Positions 12,961 to 25,800 of a DNA stretch of 64,000 nucleotides are shown one piece after another. Location: NCBI GenBank assembly GCA_033063855.1, contig CP093829.1, positions 22,041,537-22,105,536 of the forward strand. Direction: 5' to 3'. A program made the translations under genes and the position numbers. Below the pieces are notes generated by a model that was given only the letters and a program-made list of their open reading frames with translations, searched no databases and was not told the DNA's origin. Source of the DNA: Smittia aterrima (lineage: Eukaryota > Arthropoda > Insecta > Diptera > Chironomidae). The number at the start of each line of letters is the position of its first letter. The first letter of the stretch is position 1.

Positions 12961-15084
12961 GTCGTTGTGTGCTGTGCCGAAAGAAAATCCTTTCAACCAT
13001 TGCAGAATGTCGGTGTGTTGTTCTGTTTCATAAAGTGAAACGAAGGCAAGTCAGAAGAGGAGAGAGGAAGAAAAACCAGTGGAAAATCCTATTAAGAACC
13101 TCGCAAGTTCAACCATAACATTTTTAATTGTGCAATAAATCACAGTAGAGAGTAAAACTTCAAAGTGAAAAGCGAGAGTTGAAATACTTTTCAATTCATT
13201 TCGTGATGCTTGGAAAGCAGAAAGCAGCAGGAACGCATCCTCGTTCCGAGAGCCATCGGAATTTCATCTTTTTCTCCTCCGAAAATGGAATTCGTTGAAT
13301 CCATTTCCGCATGTCTACTTTCACCTTTCCCCCCATGTCATCGAGTGCAAAATAAAAAGAGTAAAATGAATCTGAAACATTTAAAACGAAAGGCAAGTGG
13401 AGAGGTTTGCCATGGCTCATGAATTATGGAATACTTCATTAGCAGGTTGACGATGGAAAATTTATGACTTTAGGATGGGACACACAAGTGATCGCTTTCG
13501 TCGTGTAGATGGCCTCGAGGTAAGCGTGTGTGACGAAGCTTGTGGAAAGCACTTTAGTTTATAGAGATCAAAGAGGGCTTTTCATGTCGATAAGCTTGGC
13601 GACTCTCGGGCTTGTAATTAATATTTACATCTTTAAAAAGAAACTTTCTCGACAGTTTTCATCTTCCAAAGCATCTCTCGCTGCTGTTTATTCCTTCATC
13701 CAATAATATTAGATGTTTATTGTTTGGATTATTACCAACTTAAAGAACAAGAAAAGAAGGAGAAAAAAAAGTGAGAGCAAACAAGATTCTGGCTAAGGTG
13801 GATGAAAGCTTTGAGACTTTCCCTCCGCTCTCGTAACTTTAAAATTAAATCCCTTTTATTGTTTTTTGCGCTTTAGACTGGCTACTGTTGTTGCTTCACT
13901 GCTGTAGCTACTTAGCCTTCTGAGCTTACTTCTTCTCGGAGATGGAAGAAACTCTTTCAAGTTGAAGACAAACACTTTGAGCAGAGACTGAGCATCGGCT
14001 TTATTCATAAAATCAGTCACAATAACTCGAAAGAATAAGCAACTGATGAAGAAACTTTTCCTCTGCTTTCAGTGGCGCCATGAATAAGCCAGCAACAACA
14101 ACAAAAAAAAGAAGTTGCGAATCTTTTCTTAAGAACAGCGAGTGAAAAGTTTTCTCCCCTCAAAGTACCTTTCTCGACTTCTTAACAATCTCTTTATAGT
14201 TCCAACCATTTCTTTTTGCCCCCGCAACAAACACAATATGAATGATACATGTTTCATGTGTACTTTGAATGAAGCAAAATATTATAATTTCTTTCTTACA
14301 AAACTGAGAAAACTTCATTTCCCAGTCTCGAGTGAGAGAACCGAAAAAAAATGGAATAAAATGGAAAACAATTTTCTATTTGATGTGGAAAGAAATTGAA
14401 TATATCTGAAATAAATTTCACCTCCTCCTGATTCGGTTCCTTTCATTTCTTTCTCGTTTTTTTCGGTGAGAAGTATGTGCAAGGGATTTTCTATGTTGTT
14501 TTTATGTTTAAGGATTTTATTTAGTTGTTTATAATATTTTGCTGTATTTATGTTGGAGCTGATCTCCATATTTTTGAATTTCAAATGTTTTTCTTCTCTC
14601 ACTTTGTGTGTGCGGCGAAAAGTTCCGAAAAATTCAGTTTTCCTTTGGCCCCCTTTGGCTCTGGAAAAAAAGCGAATTCTCATCCTGCAGACACAAAAAA
14701 TATAAATTTCATATCTATTTTGGTTTGAAATTGAAATGTACAAAAAGGGGTCTTCGTTCAGCCTTTCGCTCCGATGTTTCTCTCCTTTGCCTAATCAGAC
14801 TCATGCTGGAATTCACAATTTTCATAAAACTGGAGGAGTCAAAAGGAAACTCAGTTTCACAAATGAGCAAAAAATTTATTAAATATTAATTTATTTTTCT
14901 TCTTCATGGGAAACTTTCGTAAGTTGAGTCACGTCAGAGATTAGAAATCTCATCACGCAATTGATGTCTTCATTCCATTAGAATTCAAATATCTGATTAA
15001 CATTATGCTCATGAGAGAGACCTGAAAGAATGTTCAAGCTGACAAAACATCTGACGAAGGAGTTTTTTTTTTTCTAGAAAAATC

Positions 15085-15090
15085 TTTATT
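15085..15090 (-). terminator. Poly(A) signal AATAAA of the SLC2-like transporter
   Basis: TTTATT on + (AATAAA on -) lies about 180 bases beyond the transporter stop codon. It is the nearest clear signal downstream. Confidence 0.6.
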
Positions 15091-15270
15091 TCAATTTAAA
15101 TATCTCTCGAATGCATAAAAATTCCTACAAAACTATTTTGAATGTCGATTGGCTTCGGCCATAAAAGCTCAAGGCACTTTAATCGTTTAAAAGGTACAAG
15201 TATTCGATTCGTCGTAAGCTTGACTTAATTAAAACACAAAACGAACGAAGAGAATGGCACGAATGGTGTT

Positions 15271-18200
15271 TTAAGACTGATCAGTTTGGTCAAGTTTTTT
15301 TGCTCGTCGTTGCCAAATCCAATTCGGTTGATGATAGTAGTCCTCGATGTCGTTAAGCGTACGGTTTTTAGTTTCCGGTAAAAACCAATAAAACAGGACC
15401 GTGGCTAATAAACTGGAACAGCCGAACATGAAAAACAATCCGCGACTTCGAAGCAACGACTTTATCACGGGAAATAGTTTGGTAACGCCGAACAACATGA
15501 GGTTAAAGGCAGTAAAAATGAGTCCCGACCAGTGTCGACATCGGAGTGGTAACAATTCGCCAACCATAATGCCGGGAACGAGCATTAGTGGCGAGTTGAA
15601 GGAGACGTACAGCAACATAAGCAGACCAATTATTATCAAATCGCTAAAGGATTTTGGAGATTCGCCTTTCATATAAAGGAATATCGACAGCATTAGCGCA
15701 AACACGCCCGAGAAGAAGCATGACGACAAGTACAATTTCCGGCGATGGCATTTCAATAACAAATAGCAATAGATGATGGTCAACAGTAATCTTATTAGAG
15801 CGGTGATTACAGCTGATTGCATCGTGGAGATTTCCATCGCATCGCCGAAATTGCAAATTTCAGTGATGATGTCGACAGCGTAGAAAACAATCAAATAAGT
15901 CCCGGACAAAATTTGCAGAACGTTGAACACATTAATTAGGATTAAAGGCTTTAATACTGATGGCTGCTTGATGATGCTGAATACCGATTGACTTGTATGG
16001 CTTCGATTATGTTTTTCACTTTCAATGTTCTCGATGGTTGCCTTCATCTCGATTCTAGCTTTCTCATCGGAATTTCGAAGCCATGCAAGGGCTTCACGAG
16101 TTGTTACACATACGGGCGTGCGAAATGGAGTGGCGGGAAACGATGAAGAAAAGCGAAGGCGGAAAGGAGGAAAGAGAAAATTATTTATTTTTATTGGTGC
16201 CTTGAGGGGAGCGAACGGTCAAGCGGCCAGAATGATAATGACCACAACTTTATGAGTGGACTTTTTTTTTACCTTTAGTAGCTTTCTCGTACCTCCCTTT
16301 TTTCGCAAGCCACGTTGGACTCTCTGGAGCTGCAAGGATCGCCATAAACGAAAGCATCGGAAGCAGTAAACCGCACCACGCAGCCTGTAATCAAATCCTC
16401 TGTTTTTGGAATGCTTTTAAACAGCAAATGCCAAGAGAACTCACCAAGCGCCAATGGAGCAAACTTCCCAACGCGTATACAAGAAGAATTCCACTGCTGT
16501 ACGCTACAAAGGGGATGCCTACCAAGGCTCCTGCAATGAGAAACAAGAGGCGAATGTTTGCATATTAATGAACTTTTTTGCTGCCGCTGTTGATTCCATT
16601 TCATCGCCCGATGGTGCCGAAAACTCACCTCGCAAATTCGCCTGCGATATTTCTGCGAGCAAAATCTGTGAACAACAGTTTGGGATTAAGAAATTTACTT
16701 TGATTTCATTCGTCAGAGCGAAGAGTGAAAGCGAAACAAAAACCTGTGCGGGAGCTGACATTAATCCGACTGCAATACCGCAAATTATCCTGCCAACTAA
16801 GATCATCATGTGACTCTCAGCTAAAGCGATTGACGACCACCCAGCGATGAGTGGAGCGACTGATAAGAGCAAAGCATTCTTTCGACCGTACGCATCCATA
16901 ATAGGCACTGATGCGAGAGATCCTATCGGAGTTGCTGCTGAATGGATCGAGGCTTTAGCCGGGTGAGAGAGAAAGGAGAAATTGGATTTGATTAAATTTC
17001 CCGAAGTCAATTTGCTGCCTGATCTTTAAACTGCCAGGTAAAGTAAAATATTCAGTAAATTGAATTTTAATGTCTGAGCGAGAGCAGGAGAGACGTTTTG
17101 CTTCCCCTTTTACTCGTTTAAGAAAAAAGGAAAAAAAGGAGCAGCAAACACAAAAAAGAAAAAAGGGAAAAGCGATGAGAATCAGGTTAAGGAAAGCCGG
17201 GGGAGAAAGAGCTTACCAACCCAACTAGCCATGTCATAGTCCATTGCCAGAGTATCGTTCGGATGATTGACCAATTGAGGTAGAATTACAGCCGAGTACC
17301 TTGAGGAGAAATAAAACTTTTAATGATGCAAATCTAAATTACGAAATTTTCAAGCATCCTGTGTCACATTGGCTCGACACCTAAATTTAATTGTGCTCTG
17401 AACATAAATGTCAAACGAGGGTCAGAAAAAGAAAACTCACCCGATGGGCATACCGACTCCAGCAGTCAAAAGTATCAGCGCAAGTGTGACTTGGACCTGC
17501 AAGAGACATTCAATGACAGCAATATTAACACGGGTCGTGAGTGTTTTCCAATGTTTTCAACCAAATCTCTCGCTCAAGGAAAGGACAACGAACAAAGATT
17601 TGAAATGAAAAAATAAAAGTTTTCCTCGATACGATCCGCCCGTCGTCATATTCGACGAAAGCAGAAACTTAATCATGAAAGAACATTTTACATTTGACAT
17701 TTTCGGGATGGAACAGCTAATCGAAATCATTTGTCAACGCCAATAACTTTCGGCCTTCATGGAAATGTCATTGCCAATGTTATTCATATCATTTATTTGC
17801 TCTCGCCGAAAAAAAAAATTCAGAATCTCATAATTCTCTTCCAATTGATTTCTTTAATTGTTTTGTTTGCCTCTGGTCAATTTAAAGTCCATTCAATAAA
17901 AAGAAAAAAAAGCGACACGCGATTCATTCACGATTGCGTCATTGACTAAAGGTTTCGCGAGCTGGAATATATTGCGCGCCTGTGGTTAACTAATTACATG
18001 GTCGTCAGCATAAAGCAAACGAGTTAGTTGTCCAAATACGAATCCGCTTTGAATAAAATTAAATATTCTTCTCAGCTGCGATTTAAACTTGAAAATCTTT
18101 TTTCGCCTTATACGCGACAGTGAACGGAGAAGAGCAAAGAAACATAAATAAGCGTTCAATTTAAAATGAAACTCCCTGATGAGTCGATGATGACGAAGGA

Positions 18201-19849
18201 GAGCACCGAAAGAAAGAAAGAAACGAGAGAAAAATAGGAAGGAACTTTCAAGTGATGATGAAATGTGATCATTATGCGGTTATCACACTTTCTTGTTGTT
18301 GATAATAAAATTACACTTCAGCGTTGTGTGTGAAGCTCGTTCGCTTTCTTGCTTTGCTTGACTCGACGTTTATGACTTTTGTGTGAGCATGCCACGAAAA
18401 AGAAAGATTCTCATGTTTGATAATACAAATCAGCTGTTATTTGATGGCACACATCATCATAATAAAAAGAGAAACAGGCGAAGCGAATGCGAATAATCTG
18501 TCGTTGGTGGATGAGGTCAAGGTTCCCCTCGTGTCGTCGCTTTCTTCTGGGTGACTTGATTATCTAAACATATTTTTAATCTCGTTCCTTCACCGAGAAA
18601 GAGATTTTTTCGGTGAGAGAAAGAACTTTGCTTTGGATGAGTTTGATGATGATTTATGAGTTTTTGCGCTTGAAGCACTGGCTTGCTAACACATCAAACA
18701 TCTTGGCGAGAGTCAGGTGCACGGGTAAAGAATGAAAAGCTCGATGTATACGATCGTAAAGGGGATTTACGTTTTATGATAATGACGGCGGTGAGAAATG
18801 TCTTCAGTCTTCAGTTCACCTTCGACAGCCGTCAAAACGCGAAGGAATTTATAGAATTTTGATGGGTCCTTTGCACGGCAGACTTTTACGACTCATATTT
18901 TCAAAGAATTATTTTATTCGAGAGAGCTCGAAGCCTCTTTTTTTGAAGTCACAGCAGATGTGACTGTTCTCGCTACGCTGTCGTTGAAACTTACGATATT
19001 GAGGTGAACAACGCTCTTCAATATGTTTCCCCAATGCAAGAGCGTGGGTTAAAACGAATCAACTGCTTCAATCAATGATTTCTTAAGTCAGAGTTGAAGT
19101 GAATCGTTGATTAAACGTTTCGACTGAAAAAGGAGTTGAACTTCAATGAAATCGAATTGATTAACCTTCTTGTTTGTAATTTCATGTCTTCGTGTCCTTG
19201 AAGTCATTGCTGAAGCACTTCGAAAGTGATTTTTACGACGGCAACGAAAGCGAATACAATACACGAGAGAAGAGTTTTCCTCGCGATTTACAACGATTTC
19301 TTTCCATCAGCAACACGAAATGTCAATCACGGAGGAAGAATCTCTTTGAATTCATCACGACGCTTCGTGAGGCTTCGTTGGGGGTCGAGTGGTAAGACGA
19401 AGAATGAAAGTAAAGGCGAAGGAAGAGAAAAATTAACGAAATAACCGAACCAGCATTAAGGAGCGCGAAGAAAACTTTTTTTTTCTCGAAACATATTTTC
19501 ATCTTAAAAGCACCGCAACATTCATTAAGTGCGAGAAGGAACGAGAAACTTTTCTTTCCACTGGGTGAAGGCTAAGAGAGATGGAGGAAAGATGGAAGAA
19601 AGGAAATGAGAAAAAATTGAGCTCACCTGATGCCAAACACCAATTCTACTCGACGAGGCATTCTGCTTTGGCCCAGTTTGTGTGTTTATCAACAATTTGT
19701 CAATCTCAATTAACTGTGCCTTGCGCTCGAATTTATTTCCCGGCCCATCCAAACTCGTCGCTTGATTAATATTAATAATTTTGAACTTTTTGCTGTCGTC
19801 TAATGAAACTGTTTCACACTCGACGCCAGATTGATCGCAATTCTCGCTG
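15271..19849 (-). CDS. MFS sugar-transporter-family protein (SLC2, Tret1-like), 5' end incomplete
   Basis: Eight exons join in phase on the - strand: 19849-19627, 17496-17441, 17299-17217, 16952-16744, 16665-16629, 16530-16445, 16384-16273 and 16091-15271, giving about 541 residues to the stop. The order of motifs is that of the SLC2 family: a first helix after VWHQ, a GRK loop 2-3 motif, GRIICG, AEIS..NLRG, the PESPTWL signature after helix 6 (about 16316-16327), a Q.LSG helix 7 and PETKNRTL at 15378-15355. Twelve hydrophobic helices are expected, with both ends cytosolic. Insect relatives move trehalose or hexoses across the plasma membrane, but several sugar-contact positions are changed here. 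The first exon shown opens at an acceptor in phase 2 and has no ATG, so a 5' exon further right is missing. The junction after SAPAQ uses a weak donor (CAG|GTTTTT). Family is confident; substrate is unknown. Confidence 0.92.
17500..19626 (-). other. Large first visible intron of the SLC2-like transporter
   Basis: This 2.1-kb intron separates the hydrophilic N-terminal exon (ending VWHQ) from the first membrane helix exon (starting VQVTLAL). The join is in phase 0 with GTGAGC and TTGCAG signals. I see no nested gene inside it. Confidence 0.75.
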
Positions 19850-22800
19850 CTTTTGGCCGGAAAAAAACGAGAGAAAAGGAAAGAACGGATGAGTCGACAT
19901 AATTAAATCGCATTTCAACAATTAATGGAAATGTATCATTAATTTTGCTCGCTTTGACATTGAGGAATTGAATAAAAATTTACATTGCCATTGTTCAGAG
20001 AGGGTGCTCGTGGGGTTGACAGCGAAGGATTCTTTCTTATTTCACTTTCGCCCTCTTGTTCACACACAAAGAAGAAGCAAGCGATGTTATCCACAACAGA
20101 GAAGCTTTTGGGGGTTGAAAAACACTTTATGTCAGCATAACTCGAAGCATACACCGAAAGAAGGGCTTTCGCTCTTCTCGAGTAAGAGAAAATTTTCGCT
20201 TATTCGCAAACAATGAGTCAAAGGGCTCTTGAATCCTTTTTCCTTTTTTATTCTTCTTTTACTGATGCTGCTGGTTTCAACTTTTTTTTACACGACACAT
20301 GCACAAATCCTCTTGAGCCTGAGACAGAAAATAATTCCTTTCCACTTGAATTTAGCAACCATAAACCTCCTTTAGATGGTAACGAGAACAAGAATCCACA
20401 CTGATTACTTCTTCACTGATTCTTCAACACACAACACTCTTGAAACTGAACACAAAAATCTTCTCGGCGCTAAAGAAAAATGTCGAGTGGTTCTTAAGCC
20501 TCGCGCAAAGTGTATGAGAGAAGCCAACAGAAAAAAAAACAAATGCGAGATGCTTTGTTCTAACCGCATGTGTTTATCACAAATAACGACACCGAAAAAG
20601 ACGGAAAATAAACTTAATATGCTTCCTCGACAGCTCGCGCGGTTCTTCTCCGCTTCACGATTAAGTTGGAAATAAATTGGTGGCTTTTTTGAAGATCTTT
20701 CTGCCTTAGCTGCCTTAAAGCTGTGCGTCTCTTTCTTACTCAATTTTTGAAATGAGTTTAACAACTACAATAGCACTTTGAGAATATTTCGCGCTGCTGA
20801 CTCGCGTTAGTATGACGAGAACATAAAGAGGGAGGAGAAGGAGGATTAAACATTTTCTTCTCCGTAAGCACATGTTTCTGCAATTGTAGCGAGATTAAGT
20901 TTTGTTTAAAAGTTTTGTGTGCACGAACTCCTTTCCCACAGAATTCTCGCTCTAAGATCAAGCATGCGGTGAATTATTTGACAATTATTACTCTGTGTTA
21001 TCACTAAAACGATCGAGACGACTCAAGAGTCTTCTACACAACATGAAGAAACTCGACACGAGAAGGGGAAGCGATGAGAGAGGGAAAAATAAAATTTGAT
21101 CGTAATCGTAAAAGAATTTTCCAGCTTCGTATGAATTATCGCAGGCTGGGAAATCTATTTCATGTCTTACTTGTGCTATCACAGTTGGAAGCTTAATCTC
21201 AAAGGAATCAAGGAAAGTGTTGATGCTTCACAACAACATTTGCAAAGCTGTGACGAGAAGCTTCACTTCCACTTACTCATTCACTCTTTCGTTCGTCTGT
21301 GTCGCTCTTTAAAATGATTTTGATATTTTAACAGGACAAAGTTCTCATTTGGATTCGTTGCCGTCAATGTTTGAAAGATTTTTGATAAGAAACTTGAGAA
21401 TCTTCAACAACCGAAACAAAAATAATGAAACGTGTTCTGGGTTTTTTAAATATGTAAAGCTCAAGTTGTTTGACTCGTTTGGTGATGATTCTCGCGAATA
21501 ATTTTTTTGTGGCGTCGACATTTCGAAGTTTATTTGTTTTGCAAACAACTTTCAATAAAAAATATTAATTTGACTTTATTGTTTGTTTACTAATGCGCAT
21601 CTCTCTAACGATGACTCCCGTCATTAAATATCTCCTTCACTTTCGATATCGCTACAAAGACCTCTCTCGAGAGATGTTCTCGAGCGCACGATCTCCGTTG
21701 CAAGAATTTTTTAGGCCAGGGTCAATAATCATGTTGATCATGAATTAAACTTTCTGATTTGCTTGTGAGGTCGAAGCTTTGTTTGTTTATCGTCGCCGTA
21801 ATCGGTCTCGCATTGTTAGAAAGACGGAAACTTCAACTGGAGCAGAGTTCCGTGTATGCATTGTGCGCATTATTGGCAAACAAAAAAAGACTTAGGATGA
21901 ATATTGAAGTCGTCAATAACCTCTGATGGAATCATTGATCTTGAACTTCGTCCACAAGAGAGCAAAAAAAAGATTTGTAATCACTACTCCGAAACAGTAT
22001 TTCCGACTCGTTAGATATTTTTCCTCTATTCGATCTCTAGGTCATCGATATCGTCATATGTACACATTCAAAGAGCAACAGCATGCATTCGAAACTGGAG
22101 AATCGAGATTTGAGAATCAAACTTACATCTCAACTCGAACGAACAAAAAGTTTAAATTTGTTGAACAGATTTTTTTTTGTCGAAGGACGAAAAGATATTA
22201 AAATTTATCAGCAAACATTCACTTCGTTCTCCACTATCGTTTTCGTTTAATGGAGATATCGCTTGCTCCATTCTCTCCCTCGTTTTATAGTTTATGGTGT
22301 AAGCTCGTTCTAATATTCAACAAAACTTGAACAATTTCGTATTCCACTTTTTTTTTTGCGACCCGAATCGTCGTCGCTCTTCTTTAGTTTTATGTATTTC
22401 ATGCTTTACGACAAAAATATTGAAGCCAGCTTGCCATATAAAATATTATAGCGTGTGAGATTTTCACTATAAATGCAGCGTAGTTGTTCTTCGTCCTGTT
22501 TGGATTATGAGAGGCGATGAGGATGACAGCGATACCAGTGATTTATCAGTCATAAAGTGAAAACAACAGTCGCCCTTAAAACGATTTCGAGCAAGTTTAT
22601 TTAGAACAACGAAAGCTAGACGGAATGAAAGAGGAGAGAGTGTAATAATTCAATCAAACACGCGTTGATACAAGGTCGAGTGGCAATTCAGCTCATCACT
22701 CCGGAATGATCTGAAATGGAGCTTTCTAGAAATAACAAGAAGCAATGACCTTTATCTCTCATATCTCCGAGAGTTCCGCTGAATGGCGTGTGAATCTTTT

Positions 22801-25800
22801 GTCGTCGTAAATATTTGCATAATTGTGTCACTTCCCTGCGTTAGCTCGAGGATAAAATTTTACAGACGCCTTTATCGATTTCGGTTAAGGATCCGTCTCG
22901 GAATCGAAAATTGGAAGCTTGTGCGAAATTATTCGAAGCGAGAGAGACTGCTAAGTGATGTCTTTTAAGTGGGAAGTGACATTTGACACTGTCCGAAGGG
23001 AATTGTGCTTAAGATTGAGCTTTTAGAAAGCTTTCCGTTTCACGAGCTACTAAAAAGCTCTCGATGGTGTCACTTACATATCAGAAATCATCATCTCGCT
23101 ACACGTCTGGCGAGAATTCATTTTATCTTTAATTCGAACATTTTTTTTATTTTAAACCGCTGAATGCAGTAAATAATTTGCATAATGCTCGTGAAATGAT
23201 TTTCAAGAGTGAGGTTTTGAAGCGAGGTGACAGCGATAATGGAAAATACGTGTAGTTCAATGACTTGAGAGCCTTACGTAATATTATTCATCGCCTGTGA
23301 TGTAAAAGCATTGTATGCGAATTATCTAGAAATTCGCTATTTTTCAGCTTCATGTCTGAGCGAATGCTCGCTCTAATGGCGAAAAGCTTTTAAGCTGATT
23401 TCGGTGGAGAATTTGATCAAGCCACTCAAACAAACTCTCTCGTGGAAGGATGAAATGATTTGAACGCGTCAAGCGATTATGAATTATTTAGATTTAATAT
23501 AAATCTCTCCCTCCTATCTGTTTGCTTATGGAAATGCGCAGGAAATCTCGCTTTCGAAAGCAATTGATGCCATCAATAAGCTTCAGCTCTAGAATCGTCT
23601 TCTCCCTCGAAACGTGCACACAATTAATTCACGTTTCACTTCGAGAAATAATTAAAAAAAATTGAAATTTTTAACTTTCTTTGCTTTTCACTCCTCCCAA
23701 TGCAGTCTCAGTTCCGGTGATGAAAACTTTCATTTCCAAATGATAGTAGTAGGTGTATTTATTCAATATTGAAGGCAGACAGAAAACTTAAATTAAATTT
23801 CACTCAAGTGCTGCGCTTCGCTGAGTGAGTGAGAGAGGGAGAGAGAGAAACTTCCCATTTAAATACTCGCAAAGTTATTTCGCAAAAATAAAAAGAGTTT
23901 TCGTCATGCAACGTTTCGGGCGGAAAATGAAAAACTTTAATTTGGATTTAAGTTGGAAATCATCGAGAATTTATGGTGAGAATGAGACGAGCTATGATTA
24001 ACACAGCCAGCATGCTTGAACAATTTAAGTTCCATGAATGATTTATGTCGCTTCGAAGAAAGATGTCAGAGTGGTCAAAATGAACTAATTCCTAATTATT
24101 GTAAGAGCTTGTGCTCGTGATTTATTATTCAAGAATGGATGACATCATGTCCGTTTCAGTGAGACAGAGAGGCTTTAAATACGACAACACTTTAATGTTT
24201 GAAGCGTTGAAGAGCCACAGGATGTTTTTCGTTGCTCTAAGCTAAGCAGATACGTACTTTCATAAAAAAGCGACATCAAATGAAAAATGCATTTACAAAA
24301 TAATCCACAGAAAAAAAACATTGCATTTAAACTTCCCTTCCCTTTGCTCTCTGTATCGTGGTAAGCCCTCAAAGAATACACAAGCAGATAAAAAAAGGAA
24401 GTACGTAAAAATCCTGAGCTTGCCCAAAACATCGAGCAAAACAAAACCACAAAAAACATTGTAAACGAGTTAAGATTAAACATTTTAGCGGAGATTCTTT
24501 TTCACCCTCGAACATTTTTTTCATTCTTTCTTTTTTGGATCATATGACGATACAGGAGCCACGTTCATCAACTTCGGCACAAACTTTTGTTACAATCTCA
24601 AACTTCTAAGGCTTCTCTCTCTCTGACGTCTTCATGGTTTGTTACTCACAGAGTTTGATTGTTCTATGCGAGGGCGGTCGTGGTATGTGAACGCTTCCTT
24701 TTCAGAAAAAGTCTTGAATTTTTCATTTCATTGTAAATTTTTAAATTCCTTTCGCTTCTGTTGAAGTCGTACAAGTTCCTCTTGAGTCTTCAGTAATTTC
24801 TCGTTGTTCATCCCTTCGCCTCCGCTCGACTAAATTGCTTAAAGGGATAATAAAGGAAACAGTGTTTTATGTGCATATTTGTTCAGCATGCATTAATTCA
24901 AATGACGCTGAATATTAGCTTTTTATTTTGGATGAGCGAACAAGCACAAGCGGTGGCAATGGCAGGGAACAATTGTGTATCATTAAGAGAACATGACTGC
25001 GAAGTTTATATTTGTGTGGTCATCAGGACGATTCAGGAAGAAAGTGGAGGCAGCCAATGAACGGGAAAAACTCCTCTTGTGTTGGAAGAGAGAGAGCGAA
25101 TGAATGCATTGAGATAACAGATTTGGGGCGAACAGAAAGGAAAAATGTTCGTACATTCCGATGCCACAAAACTTCATATGAATGAATATATACACATTAG
25201 GGGATTAGTAGTTCTCATAAAAATGTTTGATTTATATTCATTTTTCATATCGTTTGTTCCAAGCTTATTTCCTTTTTGCCCTGCACTTTTACCTTCCTTC
25301 CTCCCACTTATCATTTCGTTCATAATACGCTTTGGTTTTTCCTTCTGCTGAAGCTTTGCTCTCGCTCCGAGCTCAAGTGGAAAAATAATTTGTGTTCGTT
25401 ATTTTGATGCGGTTTGGTTTGCCTCGTATCTTCTCTCGTATTTTTTTTACGGTATTTGTTGTACATTAATTAATAATAAAAGAAGCAAAAGCTGAAGCCC
25501 TCATGGCTGACGTAATTACTGCTGCTTATGAAAATTATTTTTGAATGATTCGTTTGTGAGTTGCTGAGGGATCAGGAGATTTTTTTCCGCGCGCTCTCCA
25601 AAATTACCACAAAACAAGTTAATTTAATTTATGAGGGTTTTTTTTTGTTCAGTTTCCCTCGTTTGCTCTTCCCTCCCGCGTTCATCTGTGGTTTCATCTT
25701 AACCGAATTAAAAATTCAGAGCGGGAATCATGATGATGTTGTTTTGTGAAAGTGATTTTTAATTTCATTGAAAGGTGAACTTGTAGAATCAAAGTTTAAT

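Larger units (their letters stand above)
11040..15080. other. Intergenic, no supported gene
   Basis: This lies between the convergent ends of VhaAC45 (+) and the SLC2-like transporter (-). The longest ORF, 11308-11736, encodes a Ser run that comes from a trinucleotide repeat. Other ORFs are short and compositionally biased. A (CAT)n run is at 12945-12960. I see no splice-supported exon or RNA gene. Confidence 0.65.

Noticed and set aside
21165..21195. TATCACAG sequence like the miR-2/13 seed
   Set aside because: No complementary arm is visible nearby to form a precursor hairpin.
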